Assembly (NCBI GenBank): GCA_958428235.1
Contig: CAUAFG010000014.1
Span: 12,122 to 76,121, forward strand
Direction of reading: 5' to 3'
DNA: 64,000 bases
From: Faeciplasma sp900553675
GTDB lineage: Bacteria; Bacillota; Clostridia; Oscillospirales; Ruminococcaceae
Each line of letters begins with the position of its first letter. Within the stretch, counting starts at the first letter, position 1. Positions 9,007 through 17,998 of the stretch are shown in pieces. Both the position numbers and the translations under genes were made by a program. The notes beneath the pieces are model-generated. The model was given only the letters and a program-made list of their open reading frames with translations, searched no databases and had not been told where the DNA came from.

Positions 9007-9567
9007 ATGAAAATAGTAAATATTTGTGAAAAGAACTTTTTCGATAAGGACATCTGGAAAAAGCTGAAAAAGCTCTACATAGAAGCTTTCCCTGCCGATG
9101 AGCGAGCGCCCTTTTATATGATGAAAAGAAACGCAAAGAGGGGCAGGGGAGAAATGCTCGCGGCGTATGACAATAACGAGCTTGTAGGCATGGCGTATAT
9201 CATAGGCGATACGGATTTAGGATATCTTTTCTACTTTGCCATCATGCCCGGGCTTCGCGGAAAGGGCTACGGCAGCAAAATACTATCGCTTCTTCGCGAA
9301 AGATACAGTGGCGGCAGGCTGTTCCTTGCTCGTGAGCAGCTTGATAAATCCGCCGATAACTACCAGCAGCGGCTAAAACGCCATGAATTCTATCTTAAAA
9401 ACGGCTTTACCGACCTCAACGCAACGATACAAGAAGCAAACGTTGTCTACGACGTCATGACGACAAGCGGCGAAGTTTCTCCACAGGAATACGCCGACCT
9501 GATGCTGAATTGGGCGGGCAGGTTTATGTTCAGAAGAATCGGATATAAATTAACGATTACCAGATAA
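9007..9567 (+). CDS. GNAT family N-acetyltransferase
   Basis: About 186 residues. The acetyl-CoA pyrophosphate-binding motif is visible as LRGKGYGSKIL, preceded by the beta-strand LGYLFYFAIMP and an N-terminal EAFPADERAPF segment typical of small Clostridia GNAT proteins. Two ATGs are possible (8998 and 9007); the AGGA at 8994-8997 places the second at normal spacing. It starts immediately after the MATE gene and ends in a shared bidirectional terminator, so it closes the DUF362-MATE-GNAT operon. The acetyl acceptor is unknown. Confidence 0.85.
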   Translation: MKIVNICEKNFFDKDIWKKLKKLYIEAFPADERAPFYMMKRNAKRGRGEMLAAYDNNELVGMAYIIGDTDLGYLFYFAIMPGLRGKGYGSKILSLLRERYSGGRLFLAREQLDKSADNYQQRLKRHEFYLKNGFTDLNATIQEANVVYDVMTTSGEVSPQEYADLMLNWAGRFMFRRIGYKLTITR

Positions 9568-9612
9568 AAATCATCCTCTGGCATAGAGTAAACTGCCGGA
9601 GGATGATTTTAT
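9567..9612. terminator. bidirectional intrinsic terminator between two GNAT genes
   Basis: The arms AAAATCATCCTCTGGCA and TGCCGGAGGATGATTTT form a long stem with a 10-base loop. Because the stem ends in A and T runs on the two sides, it can stop transcription from both convergent genes. Confidence 0.85.
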
Positions 9613-9619
9613 ATAGGCG

Positions 9620-10060
9620 TTATTGAACGGTAAATTCCGTCCATTCTATGTGATTGTACTTCATAACTTCGTCTGCCCTTTTCATTCCTAACTTTTCATA
9701 AAAAGGAACTGCATTTTCGTTTGTTATCAGGTATACTGCGATGTCCTTTTCGCCGCCGGCGGCTTCAAGAGCGGCTTTCATCAGCCTTCTGCCGATGCCC
9801 TGCCTTTCATAGTTTCTGTCCACTCCCAAATCGGTCACGTAAAGCCAATAAGCGAAGTCGGTCAAGCCGAACAGCACGCCCACAATCAGATTATCCTCAT
9901 TTCTTGCGACGATGCTGATTGAAACGTTATTAACCAGCTTTTCTATTCTTTCATCAAACCGCTCCTTGGGATATTGCGAGCCTAAATCGGTTCTTTTGAG
10001 AAAGTCTATGTATTCACCTTGCGATACGCGTTCGCTTGTTATTTTTATTCTATCTTTCAT
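9620..10060 (-). CDS. GNAT family N-acetyltransferase
   Basis: A 146-residue protein with the standard GNAT core: strand LIVGVLFGLTD, then YVTDLGVDRNYERQGIGRRLMKAAL with the Q/R-x-x-G-x-G/A acetyl-CoA loop, and the late LITNENAVPFYEKLGMKR helix-strand that closes many small-molecule or ribosomal-protein acetyltransferases. It is convergent with the other GNAT gene and not closely similar to it. The acceptor is unknown. It lies 43 bases downstream of the fucosidase stop and on the opposite strand from the DUF362 operon. Confidence 0.88.
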   Translation of the reverse strand: MKDRIKITSERVSQGEYIDFLKRTDLGSQYPKERFDERIEKLVNNVSISIVARNEDNLIVGVLFGLTDFAYWLYVTDLGVDRNYERQGIGRRLMKAALEAAGGEKDIAVYLITNENAVPFYEKLGMKRADEVMKYNHIEWTEFTVQ

Positions 10061-10102
10061 AATGCGTCCTCCGAGCTGATTCTTATGAGAAGTTGTCTTA
10101 AA

Positions 10103-11578
10103 TCAATCAACCTCAACCTTAATTACCACCGGCAAATCACTCTTTACCCCCGGTACGCAAACCTTTAATGCCTCGCCGTCCCGCTCCCAGCTGACCTCAC
10201 CGTCGTAGCCCAGAACGCTTACATTCTTTATGATTCCATGGAACAGCGGCAGGCTCGAAGCGTCTCTGTCCGCAAGCTCGGTTATATTCACTCTGCCGTC
10301 TTCCGACCATCTCATAACAGTCGCATAAATGCTGCTTCCGCCGGCTGTAAAGCGTATGTCCTTGCAGGTAAATTCGGGGGCGTTGCCATCCGAGAACTGA
10401 CCCTCCTTAACCGCCGTAGGACCCTCGCCGGATTTTCTCCACGGCTTGGTGCTGTAAATAGCCTCGCCGTTGACACCAAGCCATCTGCCGATGGTTTTAA
10501 GGACGTTTGTGTCCTCCTCGGTAAAGCTTCCATCCGCCTTGGGACCGACATTTAAAAGAAGTGTTCCGTTCTTGCTTACGATATCCACAAGCGTGCAGAT
10601 GATGTCTCGCGGGTTCTTGTATACGTTGTTTTCGGTGTGACACCACGAGTTATAGGCGATAGCGGTGTCGGTCTGCCAATAATAAGGCTTAGCCTCGGCA
10701 AACTGACCGCGCTCGATATCCGGAACGGCGCAGCCGAACTGGAAAGCGTCGTGCTTGTAGTTTATAACAACACCGTCGGGACTCCATTCCAGGCTGCGGT
10801 TGTAGAAATAAGCCGCAAATTTTTTCAGATACGGCTTGAGAGCTGAATGCTGAATCCACCAGTCGAAATAGATTATCTTAGGGTGATAGCTGTCGACAAT
10901 CTCGCAGCAGCGGCAGAGCCAGTCCTCCATAAACTCCTGCGATGGGGACGGGCTGAATATATCCTGAAAATTGTAATCAGGCATTGAAGGCCAATAGAAG
11001 TCGCCGCGTTTAAGAGGCTCTTTAATGTCGCTGTCGAACTCCTTGCCGTGTCCCATAAAGAACCAGTGCTCGATTCTGTGGGACGATGCGCCCATAACCA
11101 TCCCTTTAGCTTCGCAGGCATTTTTAAGCTCGCCTAAAACGTCGCGCTTGGGACCCATTTCGTAGGCGTTCCAATGCGAAAGCTCGCTTTTGTACATCTG
11201 AAATCCGTCGTGATGCTCTGCCACCGGTATGACGTACTTAGCGCCTGCCTCGCTGAAAAGCTCAGCCCACTTCTGCGGGTTGAACTTCTCCGCCTTGAAC
11301 ATGGGGATAAAGTCTTTGTAACCGAAATCCTTATGATTGCCATATGTCTTAACATGGTGATTAAACTCATCCGTGCCCTGAATGTACATATTCCGTGAGT
11401 ACCATTCGTTTGCATAAGCAGGGACGGAATACACTCCCCAGTGGATGAATATGCCGAATTTAATCTTTTTGTACCACTGGGGCACAGTGTAGTTATTAAG
11501 GCTGTCCCAGTCGTCCTTGTAAGGACCGTCTTGTATTACCTTATCTATTTTTTCTAAATATTCCTTCATGTCTTTCAT
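10103..11578 (-). CDS. alpha-L-fucosidase, glycoside hydrolase family 29
   Basis: A 491-residue protein without a signal peptide, so probably cytoplasmic. GH29 landmarks are KIKFGIFIHWGVYSVPAYANEW (FIHWG at residues 44-48), the HHDGF loop at 122-126, and KIIYFDWW with Asp239 as catalytic nucleophile, followed by NGTLLLNVGPKADGSF. It would release L-fucose from host or plant glycans. The gene has its own strong promoter, which closely resembles that of the adjacent nitrilase-family gene. No fucose catabolic genes are seen in the window. Confidence 0.93.
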   Translation of the reverse strand: MKDMKEYLEKIDKVIQDGPYKDDWDSLNNYTVPQWYKKIKFGIFIHWGVYSVPAYANEWYSRNMYIQGTDEFNHHVKTYGNHKDFGYKDFIPMFKAEKFNPQKWAELFSEAGAKYVIPVAEHHDGFQMYKSELSHWNAYEMGPKRDVLGELKNACEAKGMVMGASSHRIEHWFFMGHGKEFDSDIKEPLKRGDFYWPSMPDYNFQDIFSPSPSQEFMEDWLCRCCEIVDSYHPKIIYFDWWIQHSALKPYLKKFAAYFYNRSLEWSPDGVVINYKHDAFQFGCAVPDIERGQFAEAKPYYWQTDTAIAYNSWCHTENNVYKNPRDIICTLVDIVSKNGTLLLNVGPKADGSFTEEDTNVLKTIGRWLGVNGEAIYSTKPWRKSGEGPTAVKEGQFSDGNAPEFTCKDIRFTAGGSSIYATVMRWSEDGRVNITELADRDASSLPLFHGIIKNVSVLGYDGEVSWERDGEALKVCVPGVKSDLPVVIKVEVD

Positions 11579-11597
11579 GGGTTTTCCTCTGTTTCCT

Positions 11598-11648
11598 AGC
11601 CGACACCGGCTGATAAGACGATTGTATCATGATAAAGCTTAATGTCAA
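11598..11648 (-). promoter_or_regulatory. fucosidase promoter with operator-like inverted repeat
   Basis: On the minus strand: TTGACA (11648-11643), 16 bases, TACAAT (11626-11621), then the inverted repeat AGCCGACACCGGCT at 11611-11598 near the transcription start. The -35 region and -10 flanks match those of the nitrilase-family gene. Confidence 0.75.
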
Positions 11649-11667
11649 TAGCTTTTTATATGATTCT

Positions 11668-12549
11668 TTAGTGCAATACCGTAGATTCATCTTTCTTCAG
11701 ATGCAAATATGCCTTTGGCTTTCTGTATTTGCCCAAATCCTCCCGCTCTCTGTATGCCCGGATTTCATCCAAATCAAAATCCACATAGTAGATTGTTTCT
11801 TCCAACTCATCCCCGACAAAAATGGTATTGTCTAAGGGCATTCCGTCTTCGGTATATACCATAGGACTAAATGCACAGGAGTTTCCCATTCCGGGCGCCT
11901 GGGGATTTGCCATAGCAATACCGACCATGTTTTCCATAGCGCGCACAGACAGTTCCTTAAGTCTGGGCGGCATACCGCCGCAGGAATTGGGGTGCATGAT
12001 AAGCTCTGCTCCGTTTAACATCAGTTCTCTGGCACTCTCCGGATATTCTCTGTCATAACATATCATGCAACCAATTGTAATGGCGTCAAACTTGCATACG
12101 GGAAAGGATTCGCCGGATTCAAGATATCTTTCCCAATCAAAATCGCAGGTGTGAACTTTGGAATATTTCAGAATTACTTTTCCATCTCTGTCAATAATCC
12201 ACGCTGTGTTTTGCGGATACTTTTTCCCTTTGGAAAAGCCTGTTATGACAATGCCTATATTCAGTTCGGCCGCCAGCTTAGTAATCTGAACAAAATGAGG
12301 CTCATCCTCAGTCAGGGCATTTTCGCACCACTTTATAAATTCAGGGCGATTCTCAATTTCGTGTACAGGTAATAATTTTTCGCAGATATCAGGAGCGGCA
12401 TAGGCAGTCAGAAAGCATTCGGGAAATAAAACAAGATCGGCTCCGTTCTCACTTGCCTCCCGAATAAATTTGATTGCAGTTTTTGTATTTTGTTCAACAT
12501 CCGGCTCAACTGTATCACATTGAACTATTGCCACCTTGAATTTTTTCAT
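11668..12549 (-). CDS. carbon-nitrogen hydrolase (nitrilase superfamily amidase)
   Basis: A 293-residue cytoplasmic enzyme. The Glu-Lys-Cys triad is readable: LFPECFLTAY with Glu44, KYSKVHTCDFDWERYL with Lys131, and GCMICYDREYPESAREL with Cys164. Members hydrolyse amides or carbamoyl compounds such as N-carbamoyl-D-amino acids, omega-amides or carbamoyl-putrescine. The sequence does not decide among these. It has its own promoter, paired in sequence with that of the adjacent fucosidase, and is divergent from the TetR-ABC operon. Confidence 0.9.
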   Translation of the reverse strand: MKKFKVAIVQCDTVEPDVEQNTKTAIKFIREASENGADLVLFPECFLTAYAAPDICEKLLPVHEIENRPEFIKWCENALTEDEPHFVQITKLAAELNIGIVITGFSKGKKYPQNTAWIIDRDGKVILKYSKVHTCDFDWERYLESGESFPVCKFDAITIGCMICYDREYPESARELMLNGAELIMHPNSCGGMPPRLKELSVRAMENMVGIAMANPQAPGMGNSCAFSPMVYTEDGMPLDNTIFVGDELEETIYYVDFDLDEIRAYREREDLGKYRKPKAYLHLKKDESTVLH

Positions 12550-12598
12550 AATCTTCCTCCTGTTATAATTGCTCTTCCGACAAAAATATAGAAAACGG

Positions 12599-12652
12599 CT
12601 TAGCTGATAGACACTGCTAAGATGATTATATCATGCAAGACAAAAATTACAA
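12599..12652 (-). promoter_or_regulatory. nitrilase-gene promoter with operator-like inverted repeat
   Basis: On the minus strand: TTGTAA (12652-12647), 16 bases, TATAAT (12630-12625), then CTTAGC and GCTAAG arms (12599-12621) around the predicted start. It shares ATAAAAAGCTATTG and CATGATA-AATC blocks with the fucosidase promoter at the same spacing. Confidence 0.75.
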
Positions 12653-12784
12653 TAGCTTTTTATGTTTTTTAATTATCATATATCATGCAAAAATCTGTAG
12701 ATGGTCTTCTCAAAAACGGTCAATGATGTTATAATGAAATCACGCAAAACCGATTTACATAATTAAGACGAATCGGAGGTAACC

Positions 12785-13396
12785 ATGAACGAAAAATTTT
12801 TCGAGCTTCCGCCCGAAAAGCGGCAGAGGATAATCAATTCGGGCTACAAGGTGTTTTCAGCCGACAGCTATAAAAAGAGTCCGGTCGGAGAGATAGCCGC
12901 CGGAGCGGGCATAAGCAAGTCGCTGCTGTTTTTCTATTTCCGCAATAAAAAGGAACTGTATCTTTATCTTTGGGATGAGTCTGCCAAAATGACCATGAAG
13001 TACCTTAACCACTACAAATGCTACGAAGGAAAAGACCTCTTTGAAATGATGGAGCGCGGCATGAGGGCAAAGCTTCATATTATGAGAGAGCACCCCGAAA
13101 TGGCTGAGTTTGCAGTGAGGGCGTTTTACGAGAAGGACCCCGAAATAAGTGCGGCGATTCAGAAAAGCTACTGGAACTATTTCAGCATTAAGGCTCTTGC
13201 GGCGATAAAGGCGCTGAACCCCGACGACTTCACCCCCGGACTTGATATAGGTCTGATGTATCGCAATATGTATCTTGCGGCGGAGGGATATATGTGGGAG
13301 ATGCTCCAGCGCGGAGATCTCGACTATGAAAAGCTTGACAAGGACTTTCAGCTGCTGTTGGAGTTCTGGAAATCTGTATACAAGAAGAAAGGTTAG
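12785..13396 (+). CDS. TetR/AcrR family transcriptional regulator
   Basis: A 203-residue regulator. The N-terminal helix-turn-helix is typical (RQRIINSGYKVFSADSY ... PVGEIAAGAGISKSLLFFYF at about 14-56), followed by an all-helical ligand domain. It begins after GGAGGT and ends three bases before the ABC ATPase gene, so it is the first gene of a regulator-exporter operon and probably represses it in response to a transported compound. A TATAAT at 12728 with no good -35 partner precedes it. Confidence 0.92.
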   Translation: MNEKFFELPPEKRQRIINSGYKVFSADSYKKSPVGEIAAGAGISKSLLFFYFRNKKELYLYLWDESAKMTMKYLNHYKCYEGKDLFEMMERGMRAKLHIMREHPEMAEFAVRAFYEKDPEISAAIQKSYWNYFSIKALAAIKALNPDDFTPGLDIGLMYRNMYLAAEGYMWEMLQRGDLDYEKLDKDFQLLLEFWKSVYKKKG

Positions 13397-13399
13397 AGT

Positions 13400-14287
13400 A
13401 TGAAAGCAATCGAAACAATAGGTCTTACAAAGTACTACGGCTCAGCCCGCGGGATAATTGATTTGAATTTAAGCGTTGAGGAGGGCGGCTTTTTTGGATT
13501 CTTAGGACCCAACGGCGCGGGAAAAAGCACCACCATAAGAATCCTGCTCGGTCTTATCTCGCCGACAAGTGGAACGGCAAAGATTTTCGGCAGGACGGTT
13601 GGAATGTCGCCAAAAGAGATACTCTCGGAGATAGGATATCTTTCCTCCGACGCCGCGTTTTACTCCGGCATAAAGGTGAGCGATATATTAAAGCTGAGTG
13701 CTCAGCTCAGGGGAAAGGACTGCTCCAAGGAAGCAAGCGCTCTCTGCGAGCGTCTCAGCCTCGACCCCAGCCGCAGGGTAGACGAGCTTTCGCTGGGCAA
13801 TCGCAAAAAGGTGGGAATCGTCTGCACAATGCAGCATAAGCCAAGGCTGTATATTATGGACGAGCCGACAAGCGGGCTTGACCCTTTAATCCAGCGCGAG
13901 TTTTACTCGATTTTGAGTGAGAGAAACGCCGAGGGTGCAACCGTTTTCCTTTCCTGCCACGTCCTTTCAGAGGTGCAGAGATACTGCCGCGAAGCCGCTG
14001 TCATCAGAGATGGACGGCTGTTGGTGTCCTCCAGCGTTGAAAGCCTTGCCCATACCGGAGCAAAGCGCGTCGCGCTGCGCGGAGTTACAGCCCTGCCAAG
14101 TCTTGCGGATATTCGCGATATCACCATGAGTGAGGATTCAATAAGCTTTCTATACGGCGGTGCACCGAGTGAGCTTCTTCGAGCTCTTGCACCACTGCCG
14201 ATAACCGATATAACCATCAGCGAGCCGGATATGGAAGAGGTCTTTATGCATTACTACGAGGGAGGCGTGACTAATGACAATAATTAA
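13400..14287 (+). CDS. ABC transporter ATP-binding protein (drug/antibiotic exporter type)
   Basis: A 295-residue ATPase: Walker A GPNGAGKST at 36-44, signature ELSLGNRKKVG near 129-139, Walker B LYIMDEPTSGLD at about 150-161, and the switch histidine in FLSCHVLSEV. The C-terminal third is the poorly conserved tail seen in bacitracin/ABC-2 type ATPases. It overlaps the permease gene by 14 bases. Together with TetR upstream this forms a compact exporter operon; the substrate is unknown. Confidence 0.93.
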   Translation: MKAIETIGLTKYYGSARGIIDLNLSVEEGGFFGFLGPNGAGKSTTIRILLGLISPTSGTAKIFGRTVGMSPKEILSEIGYLSSDAAFYSGIKVSDILKLSAQLRGKDCSKEASALCERLSLDPSRRVDELSLGNRKKVGIVCTMQHKPRLYIMDEPTSGLDPLIQREFYSILSERNAEGATVFLSCHVLSEVQRYCREAAVIRDGRLLVSSSVESLAHTGAKRVALRGVTALPSLADIRDITMSEDSISFLYGGAPSELLRALAPLPITDITISEPDMEEVFMHYYEGGVTNDNN

Positions 14288-15059
14288 GCTTGAGCTTTTG
14301 CGCGGCAGAACGTCGCTTATAATATGGAGCTTAGCAATTGCGTTTGTGCTGGGACTTTGCATAGTTATTTATCCGCAGATGTCAGAGCAGATGGGCGATA
14401 TAAGCTCGGCTTTTGCAAGCATGGGCGATTTCAGCGCGGCTTTCGGCATGGACAGGATAAATTACGGCGAGTTTAATGGCTACTTCGGCATAGAATGCGG
14501 CAATATCTTAGGGCTTGGCGGAGCCTTCTTTGCGGCACTTTTAGGAGTGTCTGCACTTGCAAAGGAGCAAAAGGAGCATACCGTGGAGTTTTTGCTGACC
14601 CATCCCATAAAGCGCTCACATGTTGCCGGAATGAAGCTGCTGGCAGTGATGATTCAGGTGGTCATACTTAATCTTGTTTCGCTTATAGTCTGCGCCGTCT
14701 CCACCGCCGCAATTGGGGAGGAATTCTTCACAAAAAGCATTATGCTTATGCTTTTGTCCTACCTGATAATGCATATCGAGATTGCCGCGCTGACCTTTGG
14801 AATATCGGCGTTTATAAAGAGGGGAAGCCTCGGCATAGGAATAGGTCTGGCGGCGGGATTTTATTTTATGAATATCATATCAAATCTTATCGACGAGACT
14901 AAATTCCTGAAATACATAACACCCTTCGCCTACACCGAAAGTGCTGATATCATCACAAATGGGAAGATAAGCATGGAATACCTTGCCTGCGGAATAGCTT
15001 TTGGGGTGATAGCAGTTATATGCGCGTTTGTGGTGTACACCAAAAAGGATATATCGTGA
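14274..15059 (+). CDS. ABC-2 type transporter permease
   Basis: A 261-residue membrane protein with about six hydrophobic segments. It begins with a cytoplasmic MTIIKLELLRGRTSLIIWS start typical of ABC-2 permeases, and carries the internal motif EQKEHTVEFLLTHPIKRSHV, the coupling-helix region just after the second segment in ABC-2 exporters. It overlaps the ATPase gene and has no periplasmic binding domain, so the pair is an exporter. No terminator was seen downstream. Confidence 0.9.
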   Translation: MTIIKLELLRGRTSLIIWSLAIAFVLGLCIVIYPQMSEQMGDISSAFASMGDFSAAFGMDRINYGEFNGYFGIECGNILGLGGAFFAALLGVSALAKEQKEHTVEFLLTHPIKRSHVAGMKLLAVMIQVVILNLVSLIVCAVSTAAIGEEFFTKSIMLMLLSYLIMHIEIAALTFGISAFIKRGSLGIGIGLAAGFYFMNIISNLIDETKFLKYITPFAYTESADIITNGKISMEYLACGIAFGVIAVICAFVVYTKKDIS

Positions 15060-15246
15060 TTGCATAGTGCAAAGACGGGCAGTAAAACTGTCGGATAGTT
15101 AATACTTCAAAATATAAGAAACAGCGTTGAAGCATACAGCTTTTAAATGCATAGACATTTTATAGGAAATTGCTTGCTTTTTTCAACATTTTAGTGTATT
15201 ATTATAAAAGAAGCTTAATCGATGTGAAAATCGATACATGTATCAC

Positions 15247-15294
15247 AGCTTGATTGATTGCCCGTTTTAAATCATGGGTACAGCAAATCAAGCT
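15247..15294 (+). promoter_or_regulatory. long hairpin in the leader of the solute-binding lipoprotein gene
   Basis: The arms AGCTTGATT (15247-15255) and AATCAAGCT (15286-15294) enclose an inner CCC/GGG pairing (15261-15263 with 15275-15277). The hairpin is 22 bases upstream of the AAGGAGA ribosome site. Just upstream is a perfect GATACATGTATC palindrome (15231-15242). The rest of 15060-15246 is AT-rich and shows no gene. Confidence 0.4.
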
Positions 15295-15328
15295 CAGCTG
15301 TTATATACACTATTTAAGGAGAAAAAAG

Positions 15329-16798
15329 ATGAGAAAGACAATTTCACTCATAACTGTAATGGCTGTTATTCTGACTATCGTCTCGCTTTCGGGATGTTCG
15401 CAGCCCAAGTCCGACGAACCGTCTGTAACATCAACTGCCGATGAGGCTGCCGGATCCGACAAAACCGTGATATCCTGCACCTACAACAGCGCGGACGGAG
15501 TGTCAGCACCGCCTGAAAAGGAGGTCAACGAGTATCTTGAAAGTATGGGCTGCGATTTTACAGTAAGTTTTGTCCCCATAGACTACATAGGAAACGGACT
15601 GAAAAGGCTGGTTGAGAAGGGGACTCCGCCGGATATCGTATATACCGTCTGCCTCGAATTTGAGGATATGGAGACGACGGTGTACAGCAAGCTCTATTAT
15701 GACGACATGTACCTGTGCCTGAACGATTATCTTTTCAACACGGAATCAGGCAAAAAGCTGTATGAAGCGTTTCCCGAAAAGCACTGGAACGAGCTGAAAG
15801 CGGGCGGCGGAATCTACGCCGTGGACGGCTCGCTCTCCACCCTGACAACCAACTTTGGGTATGTCTATGATAAGGCTTTGGTGGAAAAATACGGCTATGA
15901 TATATCGCTTTCCCCACTGGAGCAGCTTGACAAACTCAGTGAGATAGCAAAGGGTGAGAATACCGTTCCATTCCTGCTGGGCGACGACTTTTTCAGCGTT
16001 GCGGGATATACCGATTCAAGGCGGCTGGCAAAGGGAGTAGTGTTTGATGAAAAAACATGTAAGGCGATAAGCGTGCTTGAAGATGAGGAGTTTTTAAGCA
16101 GTATTGAGGTCGCATATACCCTCGCTCAGCAGGGTCTTGCAAACAGCGAAAATCGCTCAAACTATTTTGCCATGAGATTTTTCTCGCCAGTGAATATGCA
16201 GAACGGCGTTCCGTTTGAGTATCAGAGCAGGACGGTACTGCCGCAGATGAAGAACTCGCCGAAGCTGCAAAGTCCGGTAAACGTTATCGGGATATACAAA
16301 GATTCCGCCAACCCTGATAAGGCTTTTGAGTTTTTAAGCCTGTGCATAACCGACCCGTATCTCAACAACCTTTTGACATACGGCGTTGAGGGCGGCAGCT
16401 GTAAAATCGACTCAGACGGCTATGTCACAAAGCGTTGGGACGGTGAAAGCTCTACCGTCAGCCAGTTTATAAACCGCTATATCGCTCACCCAAATTCCAT
16501 TGAAAGATTTATGAAGATAAGCAGTGAGCAGTATGTTGACACAATGGAAGCGGCTGAGCAAAGACCTGCCGCCGCGGAATTTGTCGTGAATGTCGATTCG
16601 GTTTACGCCGAAAGCCAAGCCGTTGAGCTTGTTTTAAAGGAGATGTCAGCAGAGATAGTCGCGCCCGAAAAAGATGTTGACTTCAACGCCTTTGTGGGCA
16701 GCTACCGAAAAAAGCTGAGCGAAGTGGGCTTGCAGGCGATTATTGACGAAGAAACAGCCAGTACGCCGCTTTCGTATGGACAGATGGTTGAACATTGA
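15329..16798 (+). CDS. extracellular solute-binding lipoprotein (family 1-like), orphan
   Basis: 489 residues from the ATG that follows AAGGAGA; a longer frame upstream lacks a ribosome site. The lipoprotein signal is MRKTISLITVMAVILTIVSLSGCS with lipidated Cys23. The mature part resembles ABC solute-binding proteins: an early VTSTADEA linker, DYIGNGLKRLVEKGTPPDIVYTV, GGGIYAVDGSLST, and a C-terminal NPDKAFEFLSLCITDPYLNNLLTYG segment seen in DUF3502/family-1 binding proteins. No importer permease or ATPase is next to it, so it is either an orphan receptor or works with a transporter elsewhere. It is followed 19 bases later by another lipoprotein gene. Confidence 0.82.
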   Translation: MRKTISLITVMAVILTIVSLSGCSQPKSDEPSVTSTADEAAGSDKTVISCTYNSADGVSAPPEKEVNEYLESMGCDFTVSFVPIDYIGNGLKRLVEKGTPPDIVYTVCLEFEDMETTVYSKLYYDDMYLCLNDYLFNTESGKKLYEAFPEKHWNELKAGGGIYAVDGSLSTLTTNFGYVYDKALVEKYGYDISLSPLEQLDKLSEIAKGENTVPFLLGDDFFSVAGYTDSRRLAKGVVFDEKTCKAISVLEDEEFLSSIEVAYTLAQQGLANSENRSNYFAMRFFSPVNMQNGVPFEYQSRTVLPQMKNSPKLQSPVNVIGIYKDSANPDKAFEFLSLCITDPYLNNLLTYGVEGGSCKIDSDGYVTKRWDGESSTVSQFINRYIAHPNSIERFMKISSEQYVDTMEAAEQRPAAAEFVVNVDSVYAESQAVELVLKEMSAEIVAPEKDVDFNAFVGSYRKKLSEVGLQAIIDEETASTPLSYGQMVEH

Positions 16799-16817
16799 AA
16801 GCACAAGGAGGTAAGCT

Positions 16818-17911
16818 ATGCGCAATTTTAAGAGTAAACGTGTGAGCAGACTGAGTGTCAAGGGCAGAATCTCTCGCTTTTTTGTGACTGTATTGGCAGT
16901 TGTCTGCGCCTTGTTAGCGCTGACATCCTGCAAAAGCGAAGCCATCGACGGCGAAACCGAGTATTTTGGCGTGCTTAGCGGCATAAACGTCATGTATAAA
17001 GACGGGATGTTCACCTTTGAAAATGGATTATTGAGCTATCTTAGCTTTGAAACCGAGAAAATCGTGCCGGTATGCTACAAGCCCAACTGCAACCATGATG
17101 AGGAAAGCGGCTGTCCTGCACTGATTTCGGGCGTGGGAACGATGTTTGTCTGCGGGGACAGTCTTTACACCTTTGAACATGGGTACAGCTGGGACAAAAA
17201 GAGGGAAGAGACAGTTATAGCCACCACGCTGTTTGCTTCGTCGGTCAGCGGCACCGACAAGCACAAGGTCGCCGAAATAGAGGGCTGCTCCGTCCACGGC
17301 GGGGCATATGTAAAGGACGGCAGAGCTTACTTCACCGCCTCCGAGGTCGAGTTTGACGAAACCGGCTCAAGCACAGGCTACACAAAGGAGTATCTGTACG
17401 TCTGCGAGCTTGCGGACGGCAGCGTTGAAAGGCTTTTAGAGCTTGCAGACGGTCACAATGCCGCTTCGTGCATTGAAGGCTGCTTTGACGGAAGGCTTGT
17501 TTTGCAGCAAAACGATTGCAGCGACACCGTCAGCGACTACAACAACAGAAAATACAACTTTTATGACCCGCAAACAGGCGATATCACGCCGATTGACGGC
17601 TTTGTAATCCGTGCACAGAAGGACTATCTCATCTTAAAGAAGGACGACGCGCTGGAAATCTACCCCGAAGGCACGATAAGCCGTATGTAATCAACGACCA
17701 AAGGTATGTCAGCCCCGAATGGGGCGGGTATGCAGTAGTTGACGGCAGGCTTATTCTCTCCGCCGACGGAATAGCCATGGATCTCGAATCAGAAAAGGAA
17801 TACAAGACCGTTGCCTGTACGTTAATTGCACGCTATAACGGCGGGTTCATTGTGCGGACGCCGAAGCACGAATATCGCTTTGTCGCGGACAGCGAGTTCT
17901 ATTCCGAGTAG
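16818..17911 (+). pseudogene. lipoprotein with Cys-rich KPNCNH motif, frameshifted near its 3' end
   Basis: Starts after AAGGAGG. The frame runs 290 residues to a TAA at 17688-17690. The -1 frame is open across this point and continues from about 17681 (PYVINDQRYVSPEWGGYAV...) to a TAG at 17909-17911. The second part has the same composition and ends just before a strong terminator, so one gene of about 364 residues has been split by a single-base change near 17670-17681. The signal ends in LLALTSC. A KPNCNHDEESGCPAL stretch near residue 92-106 recalls a lipoprotein family common in Clostridia that is not functionally characterised. It forms a unit with the solute-binding lipoprotein. Confidence 0.78.
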
Positions 17912-17941
17912 CAGTGCCGAAGCTGCCTCTATCGTCATAAA

Positions 17942-17990
17942 AAACGGTGCAAGACCGCAATTAAGCGATTTTGCACCGATGTTTTATTTT
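17942..17990. terminator. bidirectional intrinsic terminator
   Basis: The arms CGGTGCAA (17945-17952) and TTGCACCG (17971-17978) are flanked by an A run on the left and ATGTTTTATTTT on the right. It serves the lipoprotein unit and the convergent fhs operon. Confidence 0.8.
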
Positions 17991-17998
17991 ATGCCGAA

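Noticed and set aside
17670..17690. Programmed -1 frameshift in the lipoprotein gene
   Set aside because: No X-XXY-YYZ slippery sequence and no downstream pseudoknot were visible; a point mutation or base-count error is simpler.
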